Positions 1 through 8,460 of a stretch of DNA of 64,000 bases are shown one piece after another. The notes under the pieces were generated by a model. The model was not told where the DNA came from, did not search any database, and saw only the letters and a list, made by a program, of their open reading frames with translations. The position numbers and the translations under genes are program-made. Every line of letters starts with the position of its first letter. Position 1 is the first letter of the stretch. The stretch is taken from contig NZ_CP070228.1 of the NCBI RefSeq assembly GCF_016904675.1, positions 248,001 to 312,000 of the forward strand. The letters are read 5' to 3'. Source of the DNA: Arcanobacterium phocisimile. Lineage in GTDB: Bacteria > Actinomycetota > Actinomycetes > Actinomycetales > Actinomycetaceae.

Positions 1-123
<123 letters not shown>

Positions 124-525
124 TAGCAGGGATAATTCTGCGTTTTCACTAGGCGAGTGGTTGAAGGAAAGAATAGTTTTTCGACCTAGAAATTGCTGGT
201 TTTTAGAAAAGTGTGGAACTAGGCTTAGTGTAATCTGACACGCTATCCAGTGGATGAGCTAAGTAGTCGCTGCCTCGGCAATTTGTGGATTTTTGTTAAT
301 TATCGTTGTGGCAGTTAGAAATTTCGCCCCAATGCGCGAGTGAAAGGTAATCGTGAGTTTCTACATGAAGGTGTAAAAGGACAGAAAAGTCTGATTGCTT
401 AACTGGGATATTTTGAATATTCTAGATCTTAAAGCTTATGGTCAACTGAATAGGTCTGCTCTCTGAGTGGTCTGTTTCAGTGTGGTGTGCAATTTATATT
501 TAGAATTTTAATGGGAAAGGTGCGT
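124..525 (+). other. AT-rich intergenic region upstream of the pilus locus
   Basis: A 400-base stretch between gdhA and the sortase gene. No ORF with a ribosome binding site and no strong hairpin is seen. It holds a plausible promoter at 395-423 and probably a long 5' untranslated leader for the pilus operon. The leader could carry regulation, but I recognise no known riboswitch motif. Confidence 0.5.
395..423 (+). promoter_or_regulatory. possible sigma-70-like promoter of the pilus operon
   Basis: TTGCTT at 395-400 and TATTCT at 418-423 are separated by 17 bases, about 100 bases upstream of the sortase start. Both boxes are imperfect (3 and 4 of 6 consensus bases), so this is a weak prediction based on spacing and position. 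Confidence 0.3.
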
Positions 526-1440
526 ATGCACAGAAATATAGTGTTCGCTGAAAAAAGTGAAGGCAGGGATGTTGGCTTGCCTGAGCCGGAGATCGCCAAA
601 AATAAGAAGGCTTCCGGCGGATTTTTGATGCCTACCATTATCATTTTAATTGGTGTATCGATCCTTCTCTATCCAATTGTTTCTACTCAATGGAATAATT
701 ATCAGCAGCGTTTAGTGGCTGATGAGTATGCATCGTTTGTTGAAAAACAAGATACCTCCAAACTTGAAGAGTCGTTGGAAAAGGCATACTCATATAATCA
801 GAATAGAACAGTTGGGCCAATTCTAGATCCGTGGACTGCTCGTTTGTCCGACGATAACGAGCCATACAGTGAATACCTAGAGCAGTTAAATCTGATGGGT
901 ACGATGGCAAGGATTGTTATTCCTAGTATTAAAGTTGATCTTCCTGTTTTTCATGGCACTCGTCCGGAGACTTTAGAGCGGGGTGTAGGTCATCTTTTTG
1001 GAACTGATCTTCCGGTAGGCGGGGAAGGTACCCATTCTGTTCTTACATCGCACACGGGGCTGCAAACAGCGACTCTATTCGATAATTTAAAGGATATTTC
1101 CACGGGTGACTCAATCTATATAGATGTTTACGGTGAAAAGCTCCGTTATGTTGTTACAGGTACTGAGGTCGTTTTGCCTGATGAAGCGGACACCCTTTAC
1201 AAAGTAGAGGGAAAAGACCTGCTGACTCTTGTTACCTGCACCCCGTATGGTATTAATTCCCATCGTCTTTTAGTTCATGCTGAACGAGCTCCAATGGATG
1301 ATAATGGCGCGGATGCGGTGGAGAACGGTGTGGGTTGGGAAATTCAATGGTGGATGTGGCTTTTTGGTATTGCTGCTCTTTCCGCGGTTCTGATACTCAT
1401 TCGATTCCTTTATGTAAGTAAAAACAATCACAATCAATAG
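526..1440 (+). CDS. srtC: class C (pilin-polymerising) sortase
   Basis: Membrane-bound cysteine transpeptidase that links pilin subunits covalently. I chose ATG 526 because GGGAAAGG lies five bases upstream; a GTG at 487 and ATG at 511 are in frame but poorly supported. In 304-residue numbering there is an N-terminal membrane segment (about 34-52), a class C lid motif DPW at 101-103, catalytic His176 (TSHTG), Cys238 in TLVTC, Arg247 (NSHRLL), and a second C-terminal membrane segment (about 277-297). The lid and two membrane segments are the class C signature. It is first in an operon with the two surface proteins downstream, whereas pilus sortases often follow their pilin genes. Confidence 0.93.
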   Translation: MHRNIVFAEKSEGRDVGLPEPEIAKNKKASGGFLMPTIIILIGVSILLYPIVSTQWNNYQQRLVADEYASFVEKQDTSKLEESLEKAYSYNQNRTVGPILDPWTARLSDDNEPYSEYLEQLNLMGTMARIVIPSIKVDLPVFHGTRPETLERGVGHLFGTDLPVGGEGTHSVLTSHTGLQTATLFDNLKDISTGDSIYIDVYGEKLRYVVTGTEVVLPDEADTLYKVEGKDLLTLVTCTPYGINSHRLLVHAERAPMDDNGADAVENGVGWEIQWWMWLFGIAALSAVLILIRFLYVSKNNHNQ

Positions 1441-1499
1441 AAAAAATATGTCGGCAGAAACCCTAGATGGTGCTGATATCTCGGAAAATGGAGGTGGCA

Positions 1500-2249
1500 A
1501 TGAAAGTCTCTAAACTTATCACTTGCGTAGCAACTTTAGGATTTACAGTTCTCACTTTTACGGTAGCTAGTCCAGCTATTGCACAACCGGTTGTTGGAGA
1601 CACGCCTTCGGCGGAACACGATATCAGGTGCGAGCAGACGTCTCTTACGATCTCGTTGCCGAAGCCAAACCCGTACGATCAAACACCGAATGATGGCTTG
1701 GCTGAACCTACTGGAGAAGGGTTCGAGATATCTGCGCAACGAGTGGCAGGTCTTGATCTATCTAAATCATCCGAGTGGGTGAAAATCGGCGGGCTTACCC
1801 CTAAAACAGCACGTGATATGGGGCTTGTTGGTGATCGAGTAACCTTGACAACAAATAGTGATGCGAAGGTTACTTTTAACAATCTGCCAATTGGGCTCTA
1901 CCTCATCACTGCAACAGCTCCTCAAGATCCTCATTACAAAATATCTCACTTAGATGATTTTTTGGTTTCCGTACCTTTGGGTCAGGGAGACCATTGGGAT
2001 TGTGCTGTGAAGATTGATGCGAAAACGCATTATGATGTAGAGCCGGTTCCTCCAACACCCCACGAGCCTCCGGTGCCGCCTACACCAGTACCTCCTCTTG
2101 CTATCACTGGTGCTCAAATACTCATCGCAGGCGTGGTTTCGACCATTCTTATCGTTGGGGGTTTGATCCTTGTTGTGAGACGCAGAAAAGACGCAGAGAA
2201 TAACCTAAACGAAAGCGTTTCAGAAGATTCTTTAGAAGGTCAGAAATGA
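1500..2249 (+). CDS. short single-domain pilin with LAITG sorting signal
   Basis: A 249-residue secreted, wall-anchored protein. ATG 1500 is chosen because GGAGGTGG ends two bases upstream; an in-frame ATG at 1467 would spoil the signal peptide. Visible parts: signal peptide 1-29 (cleavage near AIAQ), one pilin N-terminal-like domain (about 35-180), a proline-rich linker, LAITG at 200-204, a membrane helix and an RRRK tail. Within the domain, W166 and K175 in WDCAVKIDAK resemble the WxxxVxVxPK pilin motif whose Lys is used for polymerisation, but YPK has become DAK. The usual E-box Glu after YL is also absent (LYLITATAP). FimA/SpaA major pilins are usually about 480 residues, so this is either a minimal shaft pilin or a basal minor pilin. 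It overlaps the next gene by four bases. Confidence 0.75.
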   Translation: MKVSKLITCVATLGFTVLTFTVASPAIAQPVVGDTPSAEHDIRCEQTSLTISLPKPNPYDQTPNDGLAEPTGEGFEISAQRVAGLDLSKSSEWVKIGGLTPKTARDMGLVGDRVTLTTNSDAKVTFNNLPIGLYLITATAPQDPHYKISHLDDFLVSVPLGQGDHWDCAVKIDAKTHYDVEPVPPTPHEPPVPPTPVPPLAITGAQILIAGVVSTILIVGGLILVVRRRKDAENNLNESVSEDSLEGQK

Positions 2250-5200
2250 ACATAAAACGTGGAAAAATGACTACTGCGGTAGTAGCGGTTACAGGTCTAC
2301 TTTTATCATTTATGACGGCAGTTCCAGCGTTGAGCGCCGAAAATAGCTCGAGCTCTCAGCATGAGAGCGCAGCGATTGTAGAAGCTAATTCGGAAAATAA
2401 GTCTTTTAATTTTATTGCCAATATAGCTGAAGATCAGCAGATTCATGTGCTTCTTTCCGAAGATATGGTAGACGAAGGCATGATCACCTTCGAACGTGTT
2501 GGAAATCCGTCTAACGTTGTGTCACTTAGAGGTGTAACTCTCGCAGGTGAACCATTGGAGTCTGATTCGTATGCATCTGTTGAAGCGTCTGATAACCATA
2601 GTGAATTAATCACTGTTCAGTTGGATCGCGATTCAGAACAAACTGTTAAAGACTCCGAGCTCGTTATCTCGTATTCGGCAGCCACAGTTGACTCACCTGA
2701 TTCCTGGAAACTAAATCTGGATGTAGATGCTTTCACGTTAGCTACACCTGATAAAGAACGCGGCGTCGTGCAACCGCGTTCTGCCAGCTATACGGTACGT
2801 GTTGAGGCGTTTCCAACTAACCCGAAACTAAATGAAGAAGTAACGTTCACATATGTTATCCGGAACACGTCCGGGAATAACTTATGGTGGTTAGACGGAG
2901 GCGATCATCGGGATTCAGCTCATGTTATTTCTGACAAATTGTGCGCCCCAATAAAGTATGGATCTGGATGGAGTACCACTGCGAGGTACACTTATATTAA
3001 GCCAAATTCTGAAGCCCGACTTACCTGTTCCACGAAATTCGATGTGGCTGGCAAAAAATATAATGAAGTAACGCTAAAAGCTGGAGAATTTTGGAACAGA
3101 AATACTTATCTCAGGCCTTTTGAGAGCTTGAATAACTACCGTCTCCCATTCGCTGTTGAAGTCCAAGATAAGAAAATTGATCGAGGGGAAGGGGGCAACC
3201 GTTATACTGTTGTTATTCCAACGGCCCCTGTTACTCCAAAGGACTACGAATCTAATAGAGACCCAAAGTGGAGTATACAAAAAGCGTCTTCTAAGGATTA
3301 TGTGAAACCGTCCGGCGAGTTAGTTAAGTACACTTATACTGTTAGAAATTTGAGTGGAGACAAACTTTATTTCCGTTCGATGAAAGATGATTCATGCAGT
3401 CCTCTTCGAATTGAATCAGGTATCGTTAAGGAATCGCGGAAACGTCAGTTTATTCCTGCAGGGAGTGAGGCTGTTTGGACGTGTACTTCAGTCGTGCAAC
3501 AAGTGACAGTAGGTATAGTTGATGCGACATTTTTCAACTCCGCAGGAGATGCGAGTTCTGCTGGTGCAGCTACTTATGTAGGCGTACGGTATGATAACGC
3601 AACAAACGGAAATAATTTTGGTATCGCTCGCTGTGATGTAATTGACTACACTACAGTTAATGAATCGAGCGGCGTGGGCACTTTGGGTTCTATGGATCCT
3701 GGTAAAGCTCCAGAAGAAAACAAAGATTTCCCGGCAGACGGGGCGCCTCGAAACCCAAAGTCCCCTGGCAATCTGGCTCGCATGACAACTGCATCTGCAA
3801 CATCTGCGCAACATCCCGAATGGGTCTATTATACGCCGCGTGTGGGTGGTCAGGCTGCAAAGCTGGGTGATCCGAACATCGGTCTTTATCGAGTCCACAA
3901 ACAGTCTGGTAGGATAGAAAAAATCACCGATGCGCAGTGGGAGGTTGAAGGTGAAGGGAAACTTCGTACTGAAAAACCTGGAGCTACATACACTAATCGT
4001 TTAGCTTTTGGTCCAGATGGCACCTTGTGGTCTTTTTCTGGGTTAGGAAAAATGTACTCATTGCAGCTGGATCAGGATGGCAAAGCTACCAGTGCTGGTT
4101 GGAAAGATCATGGGTTTATTGGATCTGATGTTAAGTATAGCGGTGGAAAACAACTCTTTTTGAGTGATCTTTTGTTCGGAGATATTGCTATTGACGGCAA
4201 CAACACTATGTGGATTATTGGATCGACAGTGGGAACTGAAACACTTATTGACGGGGTCTACCAAAATACTAAAAATGAGGATTCTTTCCTTTTTAGTCTG
4301 TCAGCAGCTAGATTATTGGCAAATAAGGGTGACACTGCTCATTTAATTACTAATCTAACTAAAAAAAATTCCCTTAAGAAAAAAGGGTTCTTTGGTTTAG
4401 CTTTTGGGCCCGATGGGACTTTATATGCATCGTACGATGCATCAGATAAGAGTATTTATGGCAATCGGATTCCGGATGGTGAAATGTATTCGATTAATCT
4501 GGAAACGGGTGAAGCTAAATTTTTGTTTAGTAGTCCTAGAATTAAAGGCGTCCAAGATTTAAGTTCCTGCGCTTTTCCAAAAGCTCACATATCTGCAGAA
4601 AAAACTGGTGTTGCTGTAGATAGTAGTCATCCCAACCAGATCAAGTTCACTATAAAAGTTTCGAATACTAGCAAGATTCCAGCTCCTGGAATCAAGCTAC
4701 TCGATGTTCTTGATGGTAATAAGTATGAGTTTATTAAGGCAACATTGAATGGGAATGAAATAGGCAAGGCCGGTGAAAACCCCTTTAAAGATGAGCGTTT
4801 GATCAATTCGCCCAATAAGCACCCTGGGGTTGTTTCTCCTAATGCTCCAGCTGTAGTAGAGCTAACTGTGCATGCTACAGGAGCCAGCAGTTCCGATGGT
4901 GCACATGCGTGCAATCAAGCGGATGTTCTAGTGTCGGGGGATGTAGTTAAAACTGATGATCCTTCCACTGCAAACGCTCCGGATCCTACTTGTCTTCCGT
5001 TGGCCCAGAAGCCACTCCTTGAGATTTCTAAAACTGGGGGAAGCATTGTCAAGAATGGAAATGCTGGCGACTCAGCTTATGAAGCTGAGTATGAGATTCG
5101 GGTTGAGAACATAGGTAATATTAAAACTTCCTATACGACTATAGACGACGCGCTTTCCTATGTCGTAGACGATAATATGTATAAGCAGGGTTGGCCGGAC

Positions 5201-5995
5201 CAATTAAATTCTCTTAAAATGGCTTGGTCCAGGTCTGGTAGCGATGAAAATGCGCAATCCATAAGTATTCCTAATAACGGAAAGGTTAAAATCGGCACTG
5301 AAAAGGAGAAGTGGCTGGAGCCTAAAGGGGTACATCTGTATAAAGTCAAAGTTAACTTTGTTCTGATGAACAATAATGATGGTGTAACTGCTGATTTCGG
5401 TGTAGCTAAAGAGCTATGTAATTCCGCAAAGATTAGCAATACTGATTTTGCTGAGTCTAGAGTTTGTAACTCTATTCCTAAGGCTGAGAAAGCAAAGGTC
5501 ACTATTAGGAAAGCAAGTTACGATCCTAAGACACAAAAGAGTGCCGTCCTCCCCGATTTAGGCGGTGCTGAGTTCATCGTGTATTCGGCAAAAGAAGGGC
5601 AACAGGAATCGCCTAACTTTGACTCGAAGGTCGCAGAAATAAGCAAGGAGAAAGGTCTTACATTCGATGTGGACGCTAGTAAGACCTACTATCTTGTCGA
5701 AACTAAAGCGCCGAAGGGCTTGAGTCTTCTCCCAGAGCCAGTCAAGCTGATTAGTAAGACGAATGCCGCAGGAAAGATAGTAGTAGAAGCTGTTAATTCG
5801 CTGAATGTGGAGGTTGCAGGAGCTGGCGACCAGATTGTCGTAACCGTCAATGATGTCCATACCGGTGATCTGCCATTGTCTGGTGGTCATGGCGTCTGGA
5901 TACCAGGTTTAGTTGGACTTTTCATCATGCTTGGGGGATTGGTTCTTGCGTTCCGACACGGTCACGCAATGAATACGCTCGCTATTAGAAGGTAG
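2246..5995 (+). CDS. large LPLSG-anchored adhesin, probable pilus tip protein
   Basis: A 1249-residue secreted protein whose ATG overlaps the previous stop (ATGA), so translation is probably coupled. It has a signal peptide (about 1-30), several beta-rich repeats resembling DUF11/CARDB-like surface modules (about 185-460 and 790-1000), and a middle segment (about 540-760) with FGPDGTLW and FGPDGTLY motifs like beta-propeller blades. A SpaA/Cna-B-like domain (about 1090-1200) has a good E-box, YYLVETKAPKG. The sorting signal LPLSG at 1209-1213 is followed by a hydrophobic helix and a basic tail. In srtC loci the largest subunit is usually the tip adhesin, so that role is inferred. The ligand is unknown. 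LPxSG is a variant of LPxTG. Confidence 0.8.
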   Translation: MNIKRGKMTTAVVAVTGLLLSFMTAVPALSAENSSSSQHESAAIVEANSENKSFNFIANIAEDQQIHVLLSEDMVDEGMITFERVGNPSNVVSLRGVTLAGEPLESDSYASVEASDNHSELITVQLDRDSEQTVKDSELVISYSAATVDSPDSWKLNLDVDAFTLATPDKERGVVQPRSASYTVRVEAFPTNPKLNEEVTFTYVIRNTSGNNLWWLDGGDHRDSAHVISDKLCAPIKYGSGWSTTARYTYIKPNSEARLTCSTKFDVAGKKYNEVTLKAGEFWNRNTYLRPFESLNNYRLPFAVEVQDKKIDRGEGGNRYTVVIPTAPVTPKDYESNRDPKWSIQKASSKDYVKPSGELVKYTYTVRNLSGDKLYFRSMKDDSCSPLRIESGIVKESRKRQFIPAGSEAVWTCTSVVQQVTVGIVDATFFNSAGDASSAGAATYVGVRYDNATNGNNFGIARCDVIDYTTVNESSGVGTLGSMDPGKAPEENKDFPADGAPRNPKSPGNLARMTTASATSAQHPEWVYYTPRVGGQAAKLGDPNIGLYRVHKQSGRIEKITDAQWEVEGEGKLRTEKPGATYTNRLAFGPDGTLWSFSGLGKMYSLQLDQDGKATSAGWKDHGFIGSDVKYSGGKQLFLSDLLFGDIAIDGNNTMWIIGSTVGTETLIDGVYQNTKNEDSFLFSLSAARLLANKGDTAHLITNLTKKNSLKKKGFFGLAFGPDGTLYASYDASDKSIYGNRIPDGEMYSINLETGEAKFLFSSPRIKGVQDLSSCAFPKAHISAEKTGVAVDSSHPNQIKFTIKVSNTSKIPAPGIKLLDVLDGNKYEFIKATLNGNEIGKAGENPFKDERLINSPNKHPGVVSPNAPAVVELTVHATGASSSDGAHACNQADVLVSGDVVKTDDPSTANAPDPTCLPLAQKPLLEISKTGGSIVKNGNAGDSAYEAEYEIRVENIGNIKTSYTTIDDALSYVVDDNMYKQGWPDQLNSLKMAWSRSGSDENAQSISIPNNGKVKIGTEKEKWLEPKGVHLYKVKVNFVLMNNNDGVTADFGVAKELCNSAKISNTDFAESRVCNSIPKAEKAKVTIRKASYDPKTQKSAVLPDLGGAEFIVYSAKEGQQESPNFDSKVAEISKEKGLTFDVDASKTYYLVETKAPKGLSLLPEPVKLISKTNAAGKIVVEAVNSLNVEVAGAGDQIVVTVNDVHTGDLPLSGGHGVWIPGLVGLFIMLGGLVLAFRHGHAMNTLAIRR

Positions 5996-6037
5996 TCTGG
6001 CGCCTTCGCTGTAGCTTATTCCGCTATCGCGAATAAT

Positions 6038-6084
6038 GATGTTTCAGGGCGGTTGCTGTTTATCAGTAACCGCCCTGAAACATC
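6038..6084 (+). terminator. 21-bp hairpin terminator after the pilus operon
   Basis: Arms 6038-6058 and 6064-6084 pair over 21 bases with one G-T wobble around a 5-base loop. It lies 43 bases past the adhesin stop. There is no U-tract, which is common for actinobacterial terminators. Confidence 0.8.
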
Positions 6085-6203
6085 GGCTTGGCAAAGTTTC
6101 TGTTGCCGGTATTTTAATGAGATTGCGATGGACGTGGGTCCACTTGTCTTATGTAGTGTGCTCTGTACTATCAACCGCGGTATAAATATGCCACAATGGT
6201 CTT

Positions 6204-6560
6204 GTGAAGAGAAAGATTGACCCCTCTGTGGGTATGGGCTCAGTTAGGCGATTCGCGGCAGGAGAAAGGCTTACAGAGGCTGAACGGCGCACGGCAGTGC
6301 GTTTTTCGTTAGAAGAATTTGCGATTAGGCACCCGGGGCGGTCAGTCGAAATAAGAGTTCCTTGGGTGGGAGCCGTGCAAGCAATTGAAGGGCCTACGCA
6401 TACTCGTGGAACGCCGCCGAACGTGGTGGAGATGGATGCGCAAACGTGGCTAAAACTAGTGGTCGGACAACCAACAGCGGGAATTGTTAAAGCAAGTGGT
6501 TCGCGTTCTGATTTGCGCCAGCTTTTACCACTTTTCGGAGCAGCGCAACTTGGATTGTAA
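6204..6560 (+). CDS. sterol carrier (SCP2-like) family protein
   Basis: A 118-residue cytoplasmic protein starting with GTG. The segment VEIRVPWVGAVQAIEGPTHT followed by RGTPPNVVE matches the actinobacterial SCP2 orthologue family, where this stretch is the most conserved part. The family has a small lipid-binding fold; its physiological ligand in actinobacteria is not established. It is a single gene, convergent with the DUF3073 gene, and the two are separated by a hairpin. Confidence 0.82.
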   Translation: MKRKIDPSVGMGSVRRFAAGERLTEAERRTAVRFSLEEFAIRHPGRSVEIRVPWVGAVQAIEGPTHTRGTPPNVVEMDAQTWLKLVVGQPTAGIVKASGSRSDLRQLLPLFGAAQLGL

Positions 6561-6596
6561 TTAATCCATATTGGTAGAAAATGGGGACAGAAATGC

Positions 6597-6624
6597 TCCA
6601 GCCAGGCCATCTGGCCCGGCTGGA
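6597..6624. terminator. bidirectional hairpin between convergent genes
   Basis: Arms 6597-6608 and 6613-6624 form a 12-base GC-rich stem with one mismatch and a 4-base loop. It lies between the stops of the SCP2-like gene (+) and the DUF3073 gene (-), and can serve both. Confidence 0.65.
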
Positions 6625-6643
6625 TAACAAATCTTTGTGCTCG

Positions 6644-6877
6644 TCACTTGTGTGGCGGCATCCAATCGTCTTCATCCCAATCGTCTTCTGCTGGCGGAAT
6701 GTTATACGAGTCGTAACTCGACCATTCGCTATCCGGATTTCCGGAATCACTATCAGCAGATGAGTTGGATTTTCCGATGAGTTCTCTTTCGAGAGCTGCA
6801 TAATCCGTTTCGGGACTGAAATACTTTAGATCACGTGCGACTTTTCGCTGTTTGGCTCTTTGACGGCCGCGTCCCAT
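6644..6877 (-). CDS. DUF3073 family protein
   Basis: A 77-residue basic-then-acidic protein. I start at the internal ATG (6877), because MGRGRQRAKQRKVARDLKYF is the conserved DUF3073 N-terminus; the reading frame stays open another 33 codons upstream without family similarity. The first 30 residues are Lys/Arg rich, followed by FSPETDYAALERELIG and an acidic, Ser/Asp/Trp-rich tail. The function of the family is unknown. It is widespread in actinobacteria, often near genes such as purM or bldC. Confidence 0.85.
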   Translation of the reverse strand: MGRGRQRAKQRKVARDLKYFSPETDYAALERELIGKSNSSADSDSGNPDSEWSSYDSYNIPPAEDDWDEDDWMPPHK

Positions 6878-7236
6878 AGGGATCCGACCCCCCTCAACTC
6901 GTCTTGGGGCGACGCGAAGTGGCCCCGCTATGTACATTAATTGTTCTCGTGGAACTACTTTACAACGAATCGACACCTAAACTCCACGTGGCAGGCGAAA
7001 ATGCGAGCGATCACGCCTGTGAGATTGATAGGCAATCAAAGGAATAATCCGAATAAAGGAATATGGTTGAGCAATTTGTACACCCTTGGTTGCGGTTTTG
7101 AGTAAATAAATCATCTCCTGGGTGGATATATTACCTTCATCCTTCCCTTTATAATGGAAAAGGACAATCTTTTATTCTTCCGAATAAAAAGACAAAGCGC
7201 GATGAACTTCATAGGTTTATGTGAAAGGAAAACACA
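6878..7236. other. divergent intergenic region between DUF3073 and bldC
   Basis: About 360 bases without a supported gene. It must hold both divergent promoters. The string CCGAATAAA occurs twice (near 7049 and 7180), and a good -10 box plus a small hairpin lie near the bldC end (listed separately). No tRNA or sORF with a ribosome binding site is seen. Confidence 0.5.
7150..7189 (+). promoter_or_regulatory. bldC -10 box and leader hairpin
   Basis: A perfect TATAAT at 7150-7155 lacks a convincing -35 box. It is followed by an 8-bp inverted repeat (TTTTATTC at 7170-7177, GAATAAAA at 7182-7189) in what would be the early 5' untranslated leader of bldC. This could be an operator or RNA hairpin; autoregulation is only a guess. 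Confidence 0.4.
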
Positions 7237-7431
7237 ATGACTGAATTCGATACAGAACTCATGACCCCAGCCGAAGTGGCAACTCTCTTTCGAGTAGATC
7301 CCAAAACAGTTGCCCGTTGGTCTGATTCAGGTAAGATCCCTTCAATCCGGACCCTCGGCGGTCACCGTCGTTTCCGTCGCGCGGATATCCTTGCAATTTT
7401 AGAAAACAACACCACTGAGATTTCTGAGTAA
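7237..7431 (+). CDS. bldC: BldC family DNA-binding regulator (MerR-like helix-turn-helix)
   Basis: A 64-residue protein, nearly the length of Streptomyces BldC (68). Motifs LMTPAEVATLFRVDPKTVAR and SIRTLGGHRRFR are hallmarks of the family: a winged helix-turn-helix without the MerR coiled-coil or effector domain. BldC proteins bind DNA cooperatively as head-to-tail oligomers on direct repeats and control developmental or stress genes in Streptomyces. The target set in a non-sporulating organism like this one is unknown. AAAGGA lies about ten bases upstream of the ATG. It is a single gene ending at a strong bidirectional hairpin. Confidence 0.95.
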   Translation: MTEFDTELMTPAEVATLFRVDPKTVARWSDSGKIPSIRTLGGHRRFRRADILAILENNTTEISE

Positions 7432-7466
7432 GTGACCACACTATTGCCTCTAATGCGATAGTTGAT

Positions 7467-7511
7467 AAAGGGTGTGGGGAACAAGCCTTATGTTTGTTCC
7501 CCACACCCTTT
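7467..7511. terminator. 18-bp bidirectional terminator
   Basis: A perfect 18-base stem (7467-7484 and 7494-7511) with a 9-base loop, ending in TTT on one side and AAA on the other. It lies between the convergent bldC and DUF3618 genes. Confidence 0.88.
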
Positions 7512-7548
7512 ATTCTGAAAGAGGCGCCAATCGGCGACCCTACAGCTA

Positions 7549-7899
7549 CTATTTAACGATCTTTCGGATAATGATCGCCGCAACACTCAAAGCAACACCG
7601 GCGATAACGCCAATAGCTTTCTTATCTCCAGCGGCGGCGTCATGGGCGAGTGCTTGAGCCTTGGCTTTGACGTTCTCAACTTTCTCCATGGCAGCAACCT
7701 TTAAATCCTCTTTGAGCACTTCAGGGTCAAGCTTCGCGGCTAATTCGTTGACAGTTGCAGTCAATTCTTCACGGACACGTTCAATGTCTTTTTGAACTTC
7801 ACTAGCCGACCGAGTATCTTCTACGCCGACAGGCGCTTCATAATCAGAGGCCATCTTAGCGTTTGCTACTGCACGAGCAGCTTCGTTCACGTTGCTCAC
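7549..7899 (-). CDS. DUF3618 domain protein
   Basis: A 116-residue protein. The central helix with VQKDIERVREELTATVNELA is the DUF3618 signature, followed by charged helices and a C-terminal hydrophobic segment (about 95-112) that would anchor it in the membrane. It overlaps the upstream Holin-X-like gene by four bases. DUF3618 and Holin-X proteins are regularly paired in actinobacteria; a cell-envelope role is likely but unproven. Confidence 0.85.
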   Translation of the reverse strand: MSNVNEAARAVANAKMASDYEAPVGVEDTRSASEVQKDIERVREELTATVNELAAKLDPEVLKEDLKVAAMEKVENVKAKAQALAHDAAAGDKKAIGVIAGVALSVAAIIIRKIVK

Positions 7900-8339
7900 T
7901 TCTCAAAACCTTTCTTGATGGCGTCGACATTTTTCGTCAGACCGATCTTTGGATCAATCTCCGCATCTTTTGCTTTTTTCAGCGAGCTCATACCAATTAG
8001 TGCAAGAACTATAATGATCAGTAACAAGATGCCAGCAGTAATGAGATACCCAGCCCATTCAGGAACTAATAGCGAAAATGCCAGGGCAATACTGGTGAAA
8101 AGGAAGCCCAGCATGTAAAGGGCAAGCACTCCAGCGACAACAAGCAAAACGCCGCCAACTCCGAGTCGCTTAATCTTTGTTTGAGCCTGGAGCTTCGTGT
8201 ATTTGATTTCGTCGCGTACCAAGGCAGAGAACTGGCTAGTTATCTTTGCAACCAATTCTCCAATAGAACCTGATGTGGATTTCGGTGAAGGCACCGATTC
8301 TACACGTGGTGATATTGGATCTTTATGTTCGGTAGTCAC
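7896..8339 (-). CDS. Actinobacterial Holin-X family membrane protein
   Basis: A 147-residue protein with an N-terminal soluble stretch (SIGELVAKITSQFSALVRDE, about 25-44), an amphipathic region and two long membrane helices (about 60-82 and 90-115), then a charged C-terminus. This layout fits Putative Actinobacterial Holin-X. Despite the name there is no phage context here, and the gene is a chromosomal housekeeping-type gene paired with DUF3618. Confidence 0.82.
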   Translation of the reverse strand: MTTEHKDPISPRVESVPSPKSTSGSIGELVAKITSQFSALVRDEIKYTKLQAQTKIKRLGVGGVLLVVAGVLALYMLGFLFTSIALAFSLLVPEWAGYLITAGILLLIIIVLALIGMSSLKKAKDAEIDPKIGLTKNVDAIKKGFEK

Positions 8340-8460
8340 GGACTACTCCTTCGCGGGCTGCATTCAGCCCATGGACAGATGACGATGATGTTCCTATTGT
8401 TTCATGAATTCCTACTATTTTGCGACCCCCAGTAAAGAACCCAATGAAACCGGCGTCTTT

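Noticed and set aside
7896-8339. Prophage, suggested by the holin name
   Set aside because: No lysin, capsid, integrase or other phage gene nearby; Holin-X/DUF3618 pairs are ordinary chromosomal genes in actinobacteria.
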